Source: Neckera pumila (Eukaryota; Streptophyta; Bryopsida; Hypnales; Neckeraceae). Taken from it: a stretch of DNA of 64,000 nucleotides. Under the pieces are notes generated by a model, which saw nothing but the letters and a program-made list of their open reading frames with translations, was not told where the DNA came from and searched no databases. The translations under genes were made by a program, and so were the position numbers. Below, piece after piece: positions 12,024 to 23,900 of the stretch. The stretch spans positions 38,111,413-38,175,412 of the forward strand of contig OZ018410.1 of the NCBI GenBank assembly GCA_963969595.1, in the 5' to 3' direction. Within the stretch, counting starts at the first letter, position 1. Every line of letters begins with the position of its first letter.

Positions 12024-12405
12024 TTAACCCATAAAGGACCAGGGCTTTTTTTAAGAGGAATTGTTAAATACTGCCATTTTTCAGAACATTGACAGAACTG
12101 AAATTAAAAACTTTTTTTTTGAATTTTAACTGTACAAAAGTGTACTGTACTGTTGTAGAATTGTGGGAAAAGCTTAAGACCATTTGACCAAATAGATTGA
12201 AAGATTATAACATTTGAAGTGACAAAAATTTACTTTCATTCCTAGTAGAGTTCTAAGCCCTTTTAGAGTAAAATTTTTGCACTTAATGAAGTTGCTTCAC
12301 TTTGCCATTGAGGTCTAAATCTTCTTAGGTACATTCATGCAAAAATTTCAAGCAAAATATGGAATCTACATTATTCTAAATCACCTTGCATTGCAAAGAG
12401 GTTAA
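12024..12405. repeat. Short TTAA-bounded element
   Basis: It starts TTAACCCATAAAGGACCAGGGC and ends GAGGTTAA, directly against the start of the next TTAA element at 12402. About 380 bp and non-coding. I infer that it is a deleted member of the same family; the internal similarity is weaker than in the other copies. Confidence 0.4.
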
Positions 12406-13243
12406 CCCCTAAAAGCCCAAGTGACCCTAGGGTTTTTTTTGGTACTTCGGGCAAGCTCATGTGACCTCAATTTTTCACATGATTTTTTGAAACTTTTTTG
12501 GGAGATAGGAAATCACATTAGCTTCGGAGGAAGATAAATTTCATCAAATTCCGACTTATCCTCCAAAAGTTATGAGCATTTGAAAACTAATTTCAGTTCG
12601 GGAATCTGCTGCCCCTCAGGAATCTGACTTTGACTCCCAAGGGGGCAGCAGAGGTGGCAAGAGAGGAGAGGTGGCAAGAGGTGCTTTAGGAGCTTGTAGA
12701 TGTTAGAGATTTTGACATTTTTCAAATTTTTTTTTTCTACTTCTAAAATACAAGTGCATCTTTCAATCCACTGTTCAGATTTCCTAGATCAAAAAATGTG
12801 TGACGAGATTTATTTTTGAAAGTGGCCTATTGTATTATCATTTTTTGGGACATAGTGGCAAATTTTAATTTTTTTGAATATTGGGATTGTCTTGGATTGC
12901 CTTGAAAATTGGTATGCACATGCCTAACATGTTTCCCCATAAGAAAAAATTATAAATTGGAGGTTTGTAGTGGAAAAAAATTCAGCAAATGGCGGTCAAA
13001 GGCATCTGAAATTTTCGGGCACAGTGGAAAGAAAAAAAAACAGACTTTGAATGCAATATCTCCCAATCTATACGGTCAAACTTCATGAAATTTTTACCAC
13101 ATGTTCTCACACAAGTTAACTACAAGATCCAATGGTTACATTCCCAAAAAATCAAATTTTCAAACTTTTTTGATGAATGCTCTAGAAATGGCAGTTTAGG
13201 GTGTTTTTTGAGGTAGAAAAGGCCTTGGGCTCTTAGGGGTTAA
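12402..13243 (-). mobile_element. TTAA-bounded non-autonomous element
   Basis: It begins TTAACCCCTAAAAGCCC and ends GGGCTCTTAGGGGTTAA, so CCCCTAA-type inverted termini are flanked on each side by TTAA. The internal order is the reverse of the copy at 18307-19239; for example a 'gatagGAAATCACATTAGC' block lies near the left end. About 840 bp, with no transposase frame. TTAA flanks with termini starting CCC are typical of piggyBac-type elements. Confidence 0.6.
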
Positions 13244-16200
13244 GTGAACTAGCAATATTGGGGCATTTTTTGGATGATTTCTTATATAAGGAGAAAGTTT
13301 TTTGAAATCCAAGTGCTAAAAATTTATTTGGAGAAAAATTTGAAGAACTTTTGAAACCACAAATTTCAAGTCAATAGTGTGTGGAGTTAGAAGAAAATAT
13401 TTTTCTCGGACTTGCTTGTGTAGGGTTAGTAGATTTTGACTCTTTGGAATTAGATTTGTGTTCCACATGTAGTATTTTACAAATACACTACAATAGTGTG
13501 TCCTTGTGTCGTTGCCACAGTCAAGATAAAAGCAAAAGAATTTTTTAATATTTTAATTCAAAAATGATTTTTTTATACATGAAGGAGTGCACAGGACTAT
13601 GTTGTGGTGGGAGAGGTTGCGTTTGTGATGCAAATAGAAACTCTGTGCACAAAGGAGTGCAAGGGCCATGTGGTTTCGCAGTGTTTGGACATGCGATGTG
13701 AAAGTTACGTTTTTTTCCAAATAAAAGGTAATTTAATTCAATTTTTTGATCCATATAAAACTTTGAAGTTCAATAACTTTCACACCAAAGGTCCAAATAC
13801 CACGAGACAAAGTCTATTCACCCTTCCTTGCCAAGAGCTTTTGAGCGATATATGAAGTGTTGCTAAACGTCTTACAATTTGTTACATCTCAACGTATCAA
13901 ATAAACAAAATATGATACCTAAATATAGGAAAATAACCTAAGCTTATTTAAGGTATAGATACTATGTGGCATTTGTTATTTACCTACAAGCTAAATTTCA
14001 AAAGGTGATGAGGTATTTAATAAAAACTGTGAAAAATGCTTGATTTTTTTTTGTAATATAATTTTTGGTCTCAGCATCTAATTGGATGTTTAAATTTTCA
14101 CAAAGAGGGCAAATTTTCCCATTTTGTGTTAAAATTTTGAGAACATACACTAGTAAAGTAGGGATCTTTGAATGCAAAGAATAGAGATAGAGTGTGGTGC
14201 CTAAGGTTGAAATTGGCACCAAGCTAATGCCAACATGCTATGGACTAGTAAAGTGGATTTTTTGGGGTGCCAAGAATAGAATTTAAACCTGGTGCGCAAT
14301 GCCACATTGGTATTAGTGGGCTTTGGCACTATTCTTTGGAGTCCAAAGACTACTTTTTCAACTACTTTGTGATCTGGACGCATATCCTATGGTTAGAAAC
14401 AATAGAACCATCTGTCAAATTACAAACGCACCAACTGTAAAACAGTGGAACAAGTGGAAGAGCACAAACGTCAAAGGAGCAGTCTTAAAGGTGACTTTGC
14501 TTCTATTTTCAAGCTCAGGCACAATAGTATCTTTGAAGACTACTTTGAAGTAGAACAAGAATGTATACCAAATTGCAATGGGCATGTTCCTGACTTGCAT
14601 ATGTCCTAATTTCATGAACATGGTTGTTTTTTGCAATTGGAGGTCATTAGCCAATTACGTCAATTGCAAGCACTTGTACTACTTGTGTATGTAATTTTGC
14701 AAAATGGATATGCACAAGGATTTTCATTCCTACTCTAAGTTATAGTTCTTGTTTGAGCTGGTATTAATTGTGATTTAGAGTAGGTGTGGCCATGGTATTC
14801 ATTTGTAGCAAAAGTTTGAGAGTAGTAATGTGTGAAATGCCTTGAATCATGTAGAGTAGAAAATCTCTTTGCATTTCATTATGTATATATATGACTATAT
14901 ATCTTTAGCCAAAGATTTTGAAGTGACAACATATTAATAGTACAAACCTATCACTATGAAGTATTAATTGATTTAAAAACCAGCAATCCAAGTTTTATTC
15001 TTTATTTATTTTTTGGTGTTTTTTGAGATGTTTTAGGTGTTATATTGTTTTGGTATTCTTGAAGGTGGTCGCTCCATTGACTCCTAAAGTTCTTTTATGC
15101 TTAGAGACCCAAAGCTACTTTAAAATACTAATCTCCAAAGCAAGGCTAAAATCTTCATCTATATATACTTTTTAACAAATTCAACTATAGGATCCTTTAG
15201 TTAACCTTCTTAAAAGTACACGGCTCTTTTAAAGTTTCAAAATAAAAACCTTGATTGCAAGATCATGTTGCTTGGATTTAAAAGAAGTATTTTTAACACT
15301 TCTAAGATGGTTAGATTTCATCTTTAAAAAATTTTAACCAAAATTGCGTAAATCCTACAACTTGTAATTTTCCATTATATATTGAAGCAACAAGTTTGGA
15401 ATATATATGAAAATTTCAAGAAAATACTTCATATTCATGCTGGAAAGATATAGTAAAGAGAATGAAGTAGACAATGATTGAAAATACTAAATGGTTAAGA
15501 ATTTTGTTATGGAATTGAAAAAGGCCAATTCCAATCGTTGTAATGTTTGTAATTAACAATTTGCATCCTATATTTTAAAATTTTTCCAATAATAGTGAGA
15601 ATTGAGTTTATCTAAGCTTACTTTAGAGTAGAGATCTTATAACTGCCTGCAAATTAAAAAATCCTCATGACTTTCACCTAATTCATCAAAATAGAATGAT
15701 TGAAAGTTTCCCATGTACATAAATTTAAAAAATCAATTTCAAATTTTTTATTTCCAAATTTAAAGAAAAAAATTGCCCCGTATTACCCTTGCTTCTAAAG
15801 AAACTACTCCCTCTATCCCACTAAAAAACTCCAAAATGCTTCCTTGCAAGGTATTAACTACACTGTGCTTGTGATACATGCATTCAAAAATCAGCAATCC
15901 TTCCCTTAGATCTATGCAAAATCTCCAGCTTAGGCGTTGTTGTTTAGACATCCAAAATCCATGTAAAAAGTATCATATTTGAGCATAGTTGTGAATGTTA
16001 CCAGCTCCATCATATTTGATGATTTAAAGGTTGGTGGCAATAATGGGATTCTAAGAACATTTGTCCTAACCCAATACCCACAAGAAAGAACTCTATCCAA
16101 CTTCATGAATAAATCTTCATAGCGCCAAAGTGGTCACCGAATCCATCGTCAATACTACTGTATGAGGAAGAACAACAAGTACGAGGTGTCTCTCATGGGC

Positions 16201-16849
16201 TAGGCTAAGCTTTCTAGGAGAGGAATGCTCCCTAATCTCTTAACTTGCCCTCACAAGGTCATTCAACTCGACCAATGCTAACTCAACTGTCAAAAGTATA
16301 AAACGAAGCTTTTTAGTGGGACAAAAACTGTGTTTGATTTGGAGGTTTTTAGCGGGACATATTATTCCGTGGCCATTCCAAAAACTGGAAAAGGCAATTT
16401 GGAAGGCCAATATCGACCATGTAAGAGCAACTTGGTTTAAAACTACCAAACTATACATTCTATATCCTAATAAGGTAGGAGTCTTCTTCAAGCGCTTTGA
16501 CAAGATTTGGCTCCAAACTGATTTTTTGGATAAAAGGTCCCACCTTCAGGTGAGTTGGAATCTAGCTCACTTTAAGCTGGGATGTTTTGCCTCAGCTTCA
16601 AACTTGAGACCCGTACTCCTTCCTCTAAACGCTTTTGGCCCTTCACTCCTATGGGTGCTCTGGCTAGGCTATTGTGTTGCCATGAGGTTGGTATTTTGAA
16701 TTGGCTCTTAGTTTTTAGCTTCTTTTTTTTAAAAAAGAATGAGTTGTAGAAAATATGAATATTCTGCTGGGGACGTGTTCTTTAGGTTCTACGTACTGTT
16801 TCCCTTTGCAATGAAAATTGTCCATGTATTAAAAAAAACAAAAATAAAT
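13244..16849. other. AT-rich intergenic DNA with a short tandem duplication
   Basis: No gene is supported. A degenerate direct duplication of about 95-base period lies at 14149-14295, with ACTAGTAAAGT...AAGAATAGA...GTGGTGC / CTGGTGC in each unit. Positions 16060-16700 are slightly GC-richer and carry overlapping frames on both strands (127 codons on +, 87 on -). They may be the worn remains of a retroelement, but I cannot match a domain. Confidence 0.4.
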
Positions 16850-17031
16850 AAATTAAATATCATATAATCAATTTTTAACCATGCAGTCTAAAGTTCTGAA
16901 AATTGTTACACCTTAAAGCTACTCCTTGACCACATGTCATGTCAAAATTTCAAAATGAAAATTCCATTTGTAAATGCATGACCAAAAACACTAAGTTGCC
17001 AAAATATGCTACTTGGTCCTCCAGGGGTTAA
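16850..17031 (-). repeat. TTAA-family element, terminal fragment
   Basis: It ends with CCTCCAGGGGTTAA at 17018-17031, preceded by 'ccaaaaacactaagttgcc', the reverse of the 'ggcattt...caaaaacgactc...ctgcc' block at the start of the 18307 copy. Only the terminal 180 bases or so are recognisable. Confidence 0.45.
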
Positions 17032-17825
17032 ATTTGAATGTACATATTTGCAAGAAGTTTATGAGACTCTGGTTTGATGGTCTACTGAGTTTGAATCTCG
17101 CAAGACTATTAATTATGTTGTCAAGGCATTGTTCCTATTCTTGGAGCTAAATGACAAGAGTAGGTCTATTTTAGTTCTAGAAGATCCTTGTCATTTTCTA
17201 GTCTTTGTTTTCTGAGTATTATATATTGAAGGTAAATTTTTATATTGTAGTAAATTTCTCTAATTGCTTAGACATTAAAATTGTAGTGGGCAAACTAAGT
17301 ATTCATGTGTATTTACAACTTTCATGAAGATCTTCCAATGACATTAATAATTAGATGTTCAAGAAAAGGTTTAAAAAATTTAACTCCATAGTCATAGGGC
17401 TACAACTAAATTCATGGTCATAGGCCCCAAAATTTATTGCAAATAGTAAGCTTTTTAATTTTTAATTTTTTTCCTCTAATTTTTTTGTAAAACAAATTTT
17501 AGTGTACAAATAACTTCATGTTTGAGACTCTAGGCTCATAAGCTCTACGCTATAGGGGGGTGCACAAGCTTGCTGCTCTAGACTTGTGTGCTAATGTTAC
17601 TGTCGTTCTAACATGTAACAAACTTGACCAAGTTCAAGGCCTAAGTCCAAGACTTGTGTGTATAGTATAGTACTCATCTGTTGCATTTGGATGTATGGTT
17701 GTCACTTTGAAACAATGTTTCTTGTCAAGCTGTTGTAAATTAGCAGGGTTGAAACAATTGATAGTTTCTTGAGGTTTACAAGAACAATTCCCAAGCTTCT
17801 TTCAATTAATGTAGGAATGTTATAA

Positions 17826-18014
17826 ATGGTCCGTGGACCCCAACGGTTGGAATATACATGCTCTTGTCATTTCAAGGCGTAAATATAGTTCTAGCATACT
17901 TGTCTTATTTCTCAAAATCCAAAAAATAAAGCTTTTACTTTTAAACCTGTACGACCCTAATACCTACATTTATAATGACAAGAGCATGTACTTTCTAACC
18001 GTTTTAAGGACCAT
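17826..18014. mobile_element. Fold-back MITE with 41-bp inverted arms
   Basis: The left arm 17826-17870 (ATGGTCC...AACGGTT...TACATGCTCTTGTCATT) is the reverse complement of 17974-18014 (AATGACAAGAGCATGTA...AACCGTT...GGACCAT), with few mismatches. Total about 190 bp, non-coding. As RNA it would form a long hairpin, so a small-RNA source is possible. Confidence 0.7.
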
Positions 18015-18306
18015 GAACAGTTTAGGGTATTCCTACCTTAGTATGAACCTCATATTTTTCTGACAAACCCAATTTTGCTTTTACCGTCTAGTTTACTAAT
18101 TGCAGTGTTTTTCTAGCTCCTGGTGTGAGCACGGCTCGTACTGCTCTCAGTGAAGCCTTATTTAAGCTATGATACAGCTAGGTCTTACTCACATGAGCAT
18201 GACAAATTCAACAATTTCCTCATGTTTAGTAGTGAACACACGGGATGTGCAAGTGCTGATTGGAACCCATCAATTTGTCCCCCAAAAGCAGTGTCAGTAG
18301 AGCTCG

Positions 18307-19239
18307 TTAATCCCTAAAGTACCAAGGCATTTTTTTTTGTCAAAAACGACTCAAAACTGCCAGGTCTGCTGCGTTCATGTAAGAAAAGAGAACAAGTAAA
18401 TTTTTTTAGAATCTAACCGTAGGACCTTGTACGTACCTTATCTCAGATCATGTGGTAAGAATTTCTTAAAGTTTGACCATACAGATTAGAAGATATGAGT
18501 GTTCAAAGTTGGGAAAATTTGATTTTTTGAACATTGACTTGCAATTTCAGATGACTTTGACCTCCATTTGTAAAAAATTATTGCACTATAGACTTTGAAA
18601 TTAATTTTTTTTATGTTGAAGAAATGAGTTGAGAATCTAGGAAAAAAATTTCAATAAAAATAAACTTTATTTTCATTCCTTAAAAAATTATTAAGTAGAA
18701 GTAGGTCCAAGATTGAAAGAAAACTAAATCGTCAATAGCTCTAAGATGGGATTAAAACACTATAATCCCAATGATGAGATTGTTTGAGCAAGCAAACTCA
18801 ACCTTGTCAAAATTTTTTTTTTTTTAAATTGTGAAAATAGCATTCAGAAATGAGTCCTATAAGTTATTTTTTCAAGAAGATGCTCTAATTGCCCAAAAAA
18901 TAAGATTGTCCATAACTTTCACATAATAAATCCAAATGGAATGAATCAAAGCTTCCTTTATAGATGAAAATACAATCTATAAGAAAATAATTTTTAAAAT
19001 TTTCTTAAAAAAATTTTGTGTGAGAAGATTTCTGCCCGCTGCATAAAAAAAAAGGACCTTTTGTGCCATAACTTTTGCTCATGGACACCAATTGAAATAA
19101 GAATTATATTCCCGTAAAGCTAATGTGTTTTTCTATCTTCACAAAAAGTTTCAGAAAACAATGATGAGAATTGAAGCCGTAGTAGCCTGCCCGAAACCCA
19201 TTTTGTCCCTTGAGGGGACAATGGGACTTTAGGGGTTAA
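18307..19239 (+). mobile_element. TTAA-bounded non-autonomous element, best full-length copy
   Basis: 933 bp from TTAATCCCTAAAGTACC to GGGACTTTAGGGGTTAA. The termini are imperfect inverted repeats (CCCTAAAGT / ACTTTAGGG) with TTAA on both sides. There is no transposase, so it is non-autonomous. At least five other copies or fragments lie in this window on both strands (93-634, 823-1721, 12402-13243, 19236-19856, 47113-48042), with terminal fragments at 1, 16850 and 53405. TTAA target use suggests a piggyBac-like parent; this is an inference from termini only. Confidence 0.7.
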
Positions 19240-19856
19240 CCCCTGTAGGCTCAAGGCCTTCTTTTTGCCAAAAAATACGTAAAATTGCCATCTTTATAGC
19301 AAAGAGTAAAAAACAATGAAATTTTTTTTTCCACATCTAACCATCTGATCTTACACGTAACTAGTATGAGGATCTGTGGAAAAAATTTCAGAATTTTTGA
19401 TAGCATAGATTGCAAAATATTCGCATTTAAAGTGAAAGAATAAGTTTTTCAACACATTGTGGAACTAGATTATTTGACTTTGAAAATTTTTTACTTAAAT
19501 TTTTTGCACTATAGAAGATACTCTAAGTGCTTGAAAAACAAGGTTGTCCATAATTTTCTCATAAAACATCCAAAGGAAATGAATCAAAGCTTTCAAAAAT
19601 ATAATCTATAAGAAAGAAAAAGAAAAAAAGGAAAAATTTGCAAAAAAAATTTGCTGCCCCTTCTCCCCTGTTTTGAGCTTATTTGGGCATAATTTTTTTT
19701 CTTGGGCACTTGAAAAAAATTTTATATTCCCACGAAGCTTAGCAGTTTTCTATCTTCAAAAAAATTTCTAAAATGACGACAAAAATTTAGCCCGTAGATA
19801 CCTTGTTTGAAATCCCATTTGTCCCCTCGAAGGAACAATAGGCTTTTAGGGATTAA
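19236..19856 (+). mobile_element. TTAA-bounded element, internally deleted copy
   Basis: It starts at the same TTAA that closes the previous element (TTAACCCCTGTAGGC) and ends CTTTTAGGGATTAA. Compared with the 933-bp copy it lacks the middle block that includes 'agctctaagatggg'. The shared TTAA means one copy inserted exactly at the edge of the other, or that both arose by tandem joining. Confidence 0.65.
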
Positions 19857-20111
19857 ATTCAGTGTGATCAACCATTTAGTTGGTTGCTGGATATAGTAGA
19901 ATCTCCCTAAGTCAATCCTCCATAAGCAAATAAACCTCCCTGATTGATCTTGTCAAACTGGCTCCGGGACTTATTGGTTTAGACAGGTTCTATTGTATGA
20001 AGGATGAAAGACGTTAAATCATGCCATTGAAGGTGGGCCCAACATGGTAAACTAGGGATTCTCAAGGATAAAAGTAAAAAAAAGCCCCCTATATTTGAGC
20101 CGTGTCTAGGG

Positions 20112-20229
20112 ATACTTTTTACCCCCCAGCTAATTTGGGGCCTGTGATTGCACTGATAGGAACTTAGAATTTGCAAAAAAATAAAATTTGTAGCAAATAA
20201 ATGTTTTCTGCGTTTTCCCTGGGGTAAAT
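20112..20229 (+). repeat. Short dispersed repeat (MITE-like), copy 3
   Basis: It begins TTTTTACCCCCCAGCTAATT and ends TTTCCCTGGGGTAAAT, so the ends form an inverted pair (TTTACCCC...). The middle shares 'AGCTAATTTGGGGCCTxTGATT' with 3890-3995 and 4310-4416. It lies just past the 3' end of the PAS-receiver gene. Confidence 0.5.
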
Positions 20230-20991
20230 TCGGCCCACAGGGCCCACCTTTGATGGCACGATTTCATTAACGTCCTGCATGAAGGATTTGGGACTTTGGG
20301 AATGCTGCTGGCTATGGCAATCAGGGTAGCAGTCAACCAGTCAAGTGTGGCAACAGAAGAGTTGGGAGACGTGGTAAGTTTCCAGTGAGCAGGGTACAAG
20401 GAAGCCCACGTTGTGGCCTGGTCACCAGATCCATTAGTCCGTGCTGAGTGACTGGAACAACTGTCGACTCTTCTCCTTGTATACAGTACATTGGGCTGAT
20501 GCAAACAACATGCAAGGGTCGTTGATTGGAATTAAAGATATTAAGCATTAATGCAATGCGCTTCGTGTCATGTAGCTAGTATCAGTACAGTGCTGTAGTG
20601 TTACTCACCTTAAGTGACTCGAAGTTACTGATAGCCAATTGGACTGGCTCTCTCTGCATGGAGAGGAAATATCGACCCAGAAAAGTCCGTGGTCAATGAA
20701 ATCTAGAAAAAGGAGAATTGATGGTTAGTCTCATAGCAAGTTCAGGAACTGGATAGACTAATTGAAGACGTGAAACCCAAAATCTAGGAATAAATGTTCT
20801 TCCACAGAAGCTGATCGGGTTTTATCATTGGAGCTGTGATGCTGAGTTCCACGAATTGAGACTGTTAACGTCCTTGGACTGATGCTCCAAGAATACTGTC
20901 TGACGAAGTTAGGTCACATAATGCCATTGTTGATTTGGTGCGAGGGCGTTGTGCTGGAGATTCTAGATCAGAGTAAATTCCCTATTCGTAC

Positions 20992-23900
20992 TCAAGGGTC
21001 AAGAACCCGGTTATTGACAGGATCGTCGTTGATTTTCTTCAGCCGCTCAAGCAGCTTCTCGAGTGTCAACGGCTTGCTTACGAACTCGTCAAACCCACTC
21101 TGGGCGCACTTCACCATATCACGGTCTGCCAAATGCACCACAACACAATCAAGAGGCTGAGCAATTAATGAAATCTAATAATGTGCAGTCCAAGGAGTTC
21201 AGAAAATGAGTTCGACTACAGGAAATTCGGGAATTGTGGCTCTCGTCCATGTAGAAAGCTTGAGATGGAGCAGGCATTAATATGGTGTCAATATAGGGCA
21301 ACCAAATGTATAACTCAAAGGTTAAGCTACGCACGCCCTAACACCGTGAATACCGAGACATTCCATAGGTGTATTGGACTTCTCCTGTAAACCCCCACGG
21401 CCACGGAGGTCGATCTGTCGACATCTTCTCAACAAGCAAGGACTCTGTTACCGTATTTAATTTGACTTGAGTACCATATCTCTCACATGCCCCAGTGAAA
21501 TTCTCCATTGATATGAGCTGCATTCTGATGATGCAATAATTAAGATCATAACAAAGTTGGCGTCGTGGTTTGATGAAGTTTACCGCTAACATTAGCAGTG
21601 AGCGCAAATATCGTCAAACGCTTCCTTGGGGGATCTTGTAATTCTTCCCAGTCTCGAAACTGCTGCACCTGTACACCACTCCCAAAATAGAGGCACAATC
21701 AGGGAACTCATCCTTGCCCGTTTTAATGGCTACCGACAGCTTTTAAGAAGAAAAATATTCAAAAATTGAGAGCTTTCTTGGCAGTCATTTGCCTTTTCTA
21801 TTACTCAAAAGAGAATTGATATGAATTGCGGAACGAACGACCTGCACTCAATAGAGCAGACTATTACCGCATGTGTGCCATCCAAAACAGGCATCTGGAG
21901 GTCCATGAGCACTAAGTCGAACTGTGGGGGCAAATCCTTGTCATCTGTCGCCACCTCTTGATCAGCAGGTACTTTGCAGAGTACATCTAGAGCCTCCCGA
22001 CCATTGCATACCACTGTGACATCGCAATTGATACTCCGCAACAAACGTTGCCCCACCTTGCGATTGACTGCATCATCTTCTGCCAGCAATACCTGCAAAA
22101 ATGTCCAAAGAAACTTGTTAGCAGCAGATTATAAATGGGTTTGAGGGTCACACTATAAACCCACACCTAAAAGTTATGTAACAGTCGATGTTCAACCCTA
22201 AGAAATGCACTGGGAGGATTTGACAAAATCAAGGTTCATCGAAAATGAAAAAAGTCACTGAATCATGACAAAGTTCGCAACCTTGGATTATCTTTTAGTA
22301 AAGAGTCACTTTACACTCACTAAAAGAGAGTGAACGTGGAAACCTTTCTGCCTTGAAGAAGCTCTATTCCGTCTAATGGAGTTGCATCAGGACTTTGATT
22401 GGGTGAAGAGCTTGGTGGGCTTTTTACGGTTTCTTGTACAACTGCTTTACCCTTTGCAACCTTGGCTACTCCTCCTTCAATGTAATTGGGCCTGGTTGGC
22501 GCAGGAATTGCCCCATTCTGCTCTGGTTCTGTACTGTGCACCGAGCACTCATTCCACCAATCAGGATAAAATCGTCAACATCAAAAAACAAGAAGAGCTT
22601 CCAGACAATGACAGCAATTACTACTGCCAAAACATTCCCAACACTCTCAATTCAAGCAATAGAACCTGAAAATTTGTAATGTAGATTGAAAAAGCTTACT
22701 TCAAGGCTGTCATCTTTGGCACATCTTCCTGAGATCGGTGATGCAGCTGGACCTGTACTGGCTGCAAAACAACCTCAAGTTTACTAGTTATAATGACCAT
22801 AAATACTCCTGAATATGAATCAACTAACCCATCAGCAATCTTCAAACTTTGAAGATATGACAGTCAAAGGTAACAGTTGTAGAAATTCAGTGACAGGGAG
22901 ACGTTCCACGAGGCATTCATACCTCAAGAATGTAGACTTCCCCTGGTGACGCTACCGACTTTATCATGACAGCTTCGTCAAGACTTGATACTCGCGGCCC
23001 ATCGGTCTTGTTAAGCGGGAGTAAAGAAGCAGTGGCCATGGCTGGAATAATTGGTTTATTGCCTCCACCAGCTGGATCCCAATTTGGACTCGGAACCTCC
23101 GGTGTACCACTCCAGGGTGCGGATTGTCTCCGTGGTCGAATGGCTACGGGGATGTCTCCTTCAACTAGCTTTGGACCTCTAGTAACTCCTTTGGACTGAT
23201 TTGCTAGTGGCTCTTCCTGATGAGTCTGACAAGATGTAGACATTTGTAGGGTTGAATAGAAGTGTATTTTGAAGCTCACGGAAGAGTCAAATCAACCCTG
23301 GATCACATCTCGTTGCAAACGATCTGACTAGTGTGAAGTCTGTTGCAACAGCTTACCACTGGAGAGAAATTGAGAATGTCTTGCTCGACCCACGCATACC
23401 ACCTGCCAGGTGACAACTTTTAGGCAATATTGGTTTTATGTCTCGTCGAATTACGACACCATGTCGGTACTTCTCTTTTCAAATCAATGACTGTTTGATG
23501 AACTTCAAAATTAGAAGATACTTGGGTGAATTAATTAATACTGAAACAAATTGAGAGTTGGGGTGAAGCAAGGGGTCCTACTTGACGCGTGACTAAAATC
23601 TGCCAGTGCACCAAATACCTTGTGCCAACAGCTCGGCCCGTTGCCTGCACTGTAACATAAGAACGGTCTTTCCTCAACCGCCTGTATATCACACTACCTC
23701 CAAAAAGTTCACTGTCTCTTAAGTGCAACATCTGCAGAAGAGAAACCCGACGATCAGTTCGAAGTAACAAACCTGCATCCGCCTGGATTCAGTCCCAAAT
23801 CGTACTGAGATTAATAGGAGAATCTGGTTTGAGAATTACACGCTGGACTATGGGGACATCGTCAGAGTGGCAGGCACCCCAAGCAGCTGTGCCAAGAAGC

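Noticed and set aside
16240..16700. Overlapping frames of 87 and 127 codons, possible retroelement
   Set aside because: No reverse transcriptase or RNase H motif could be recognised, so no coding feature is called.
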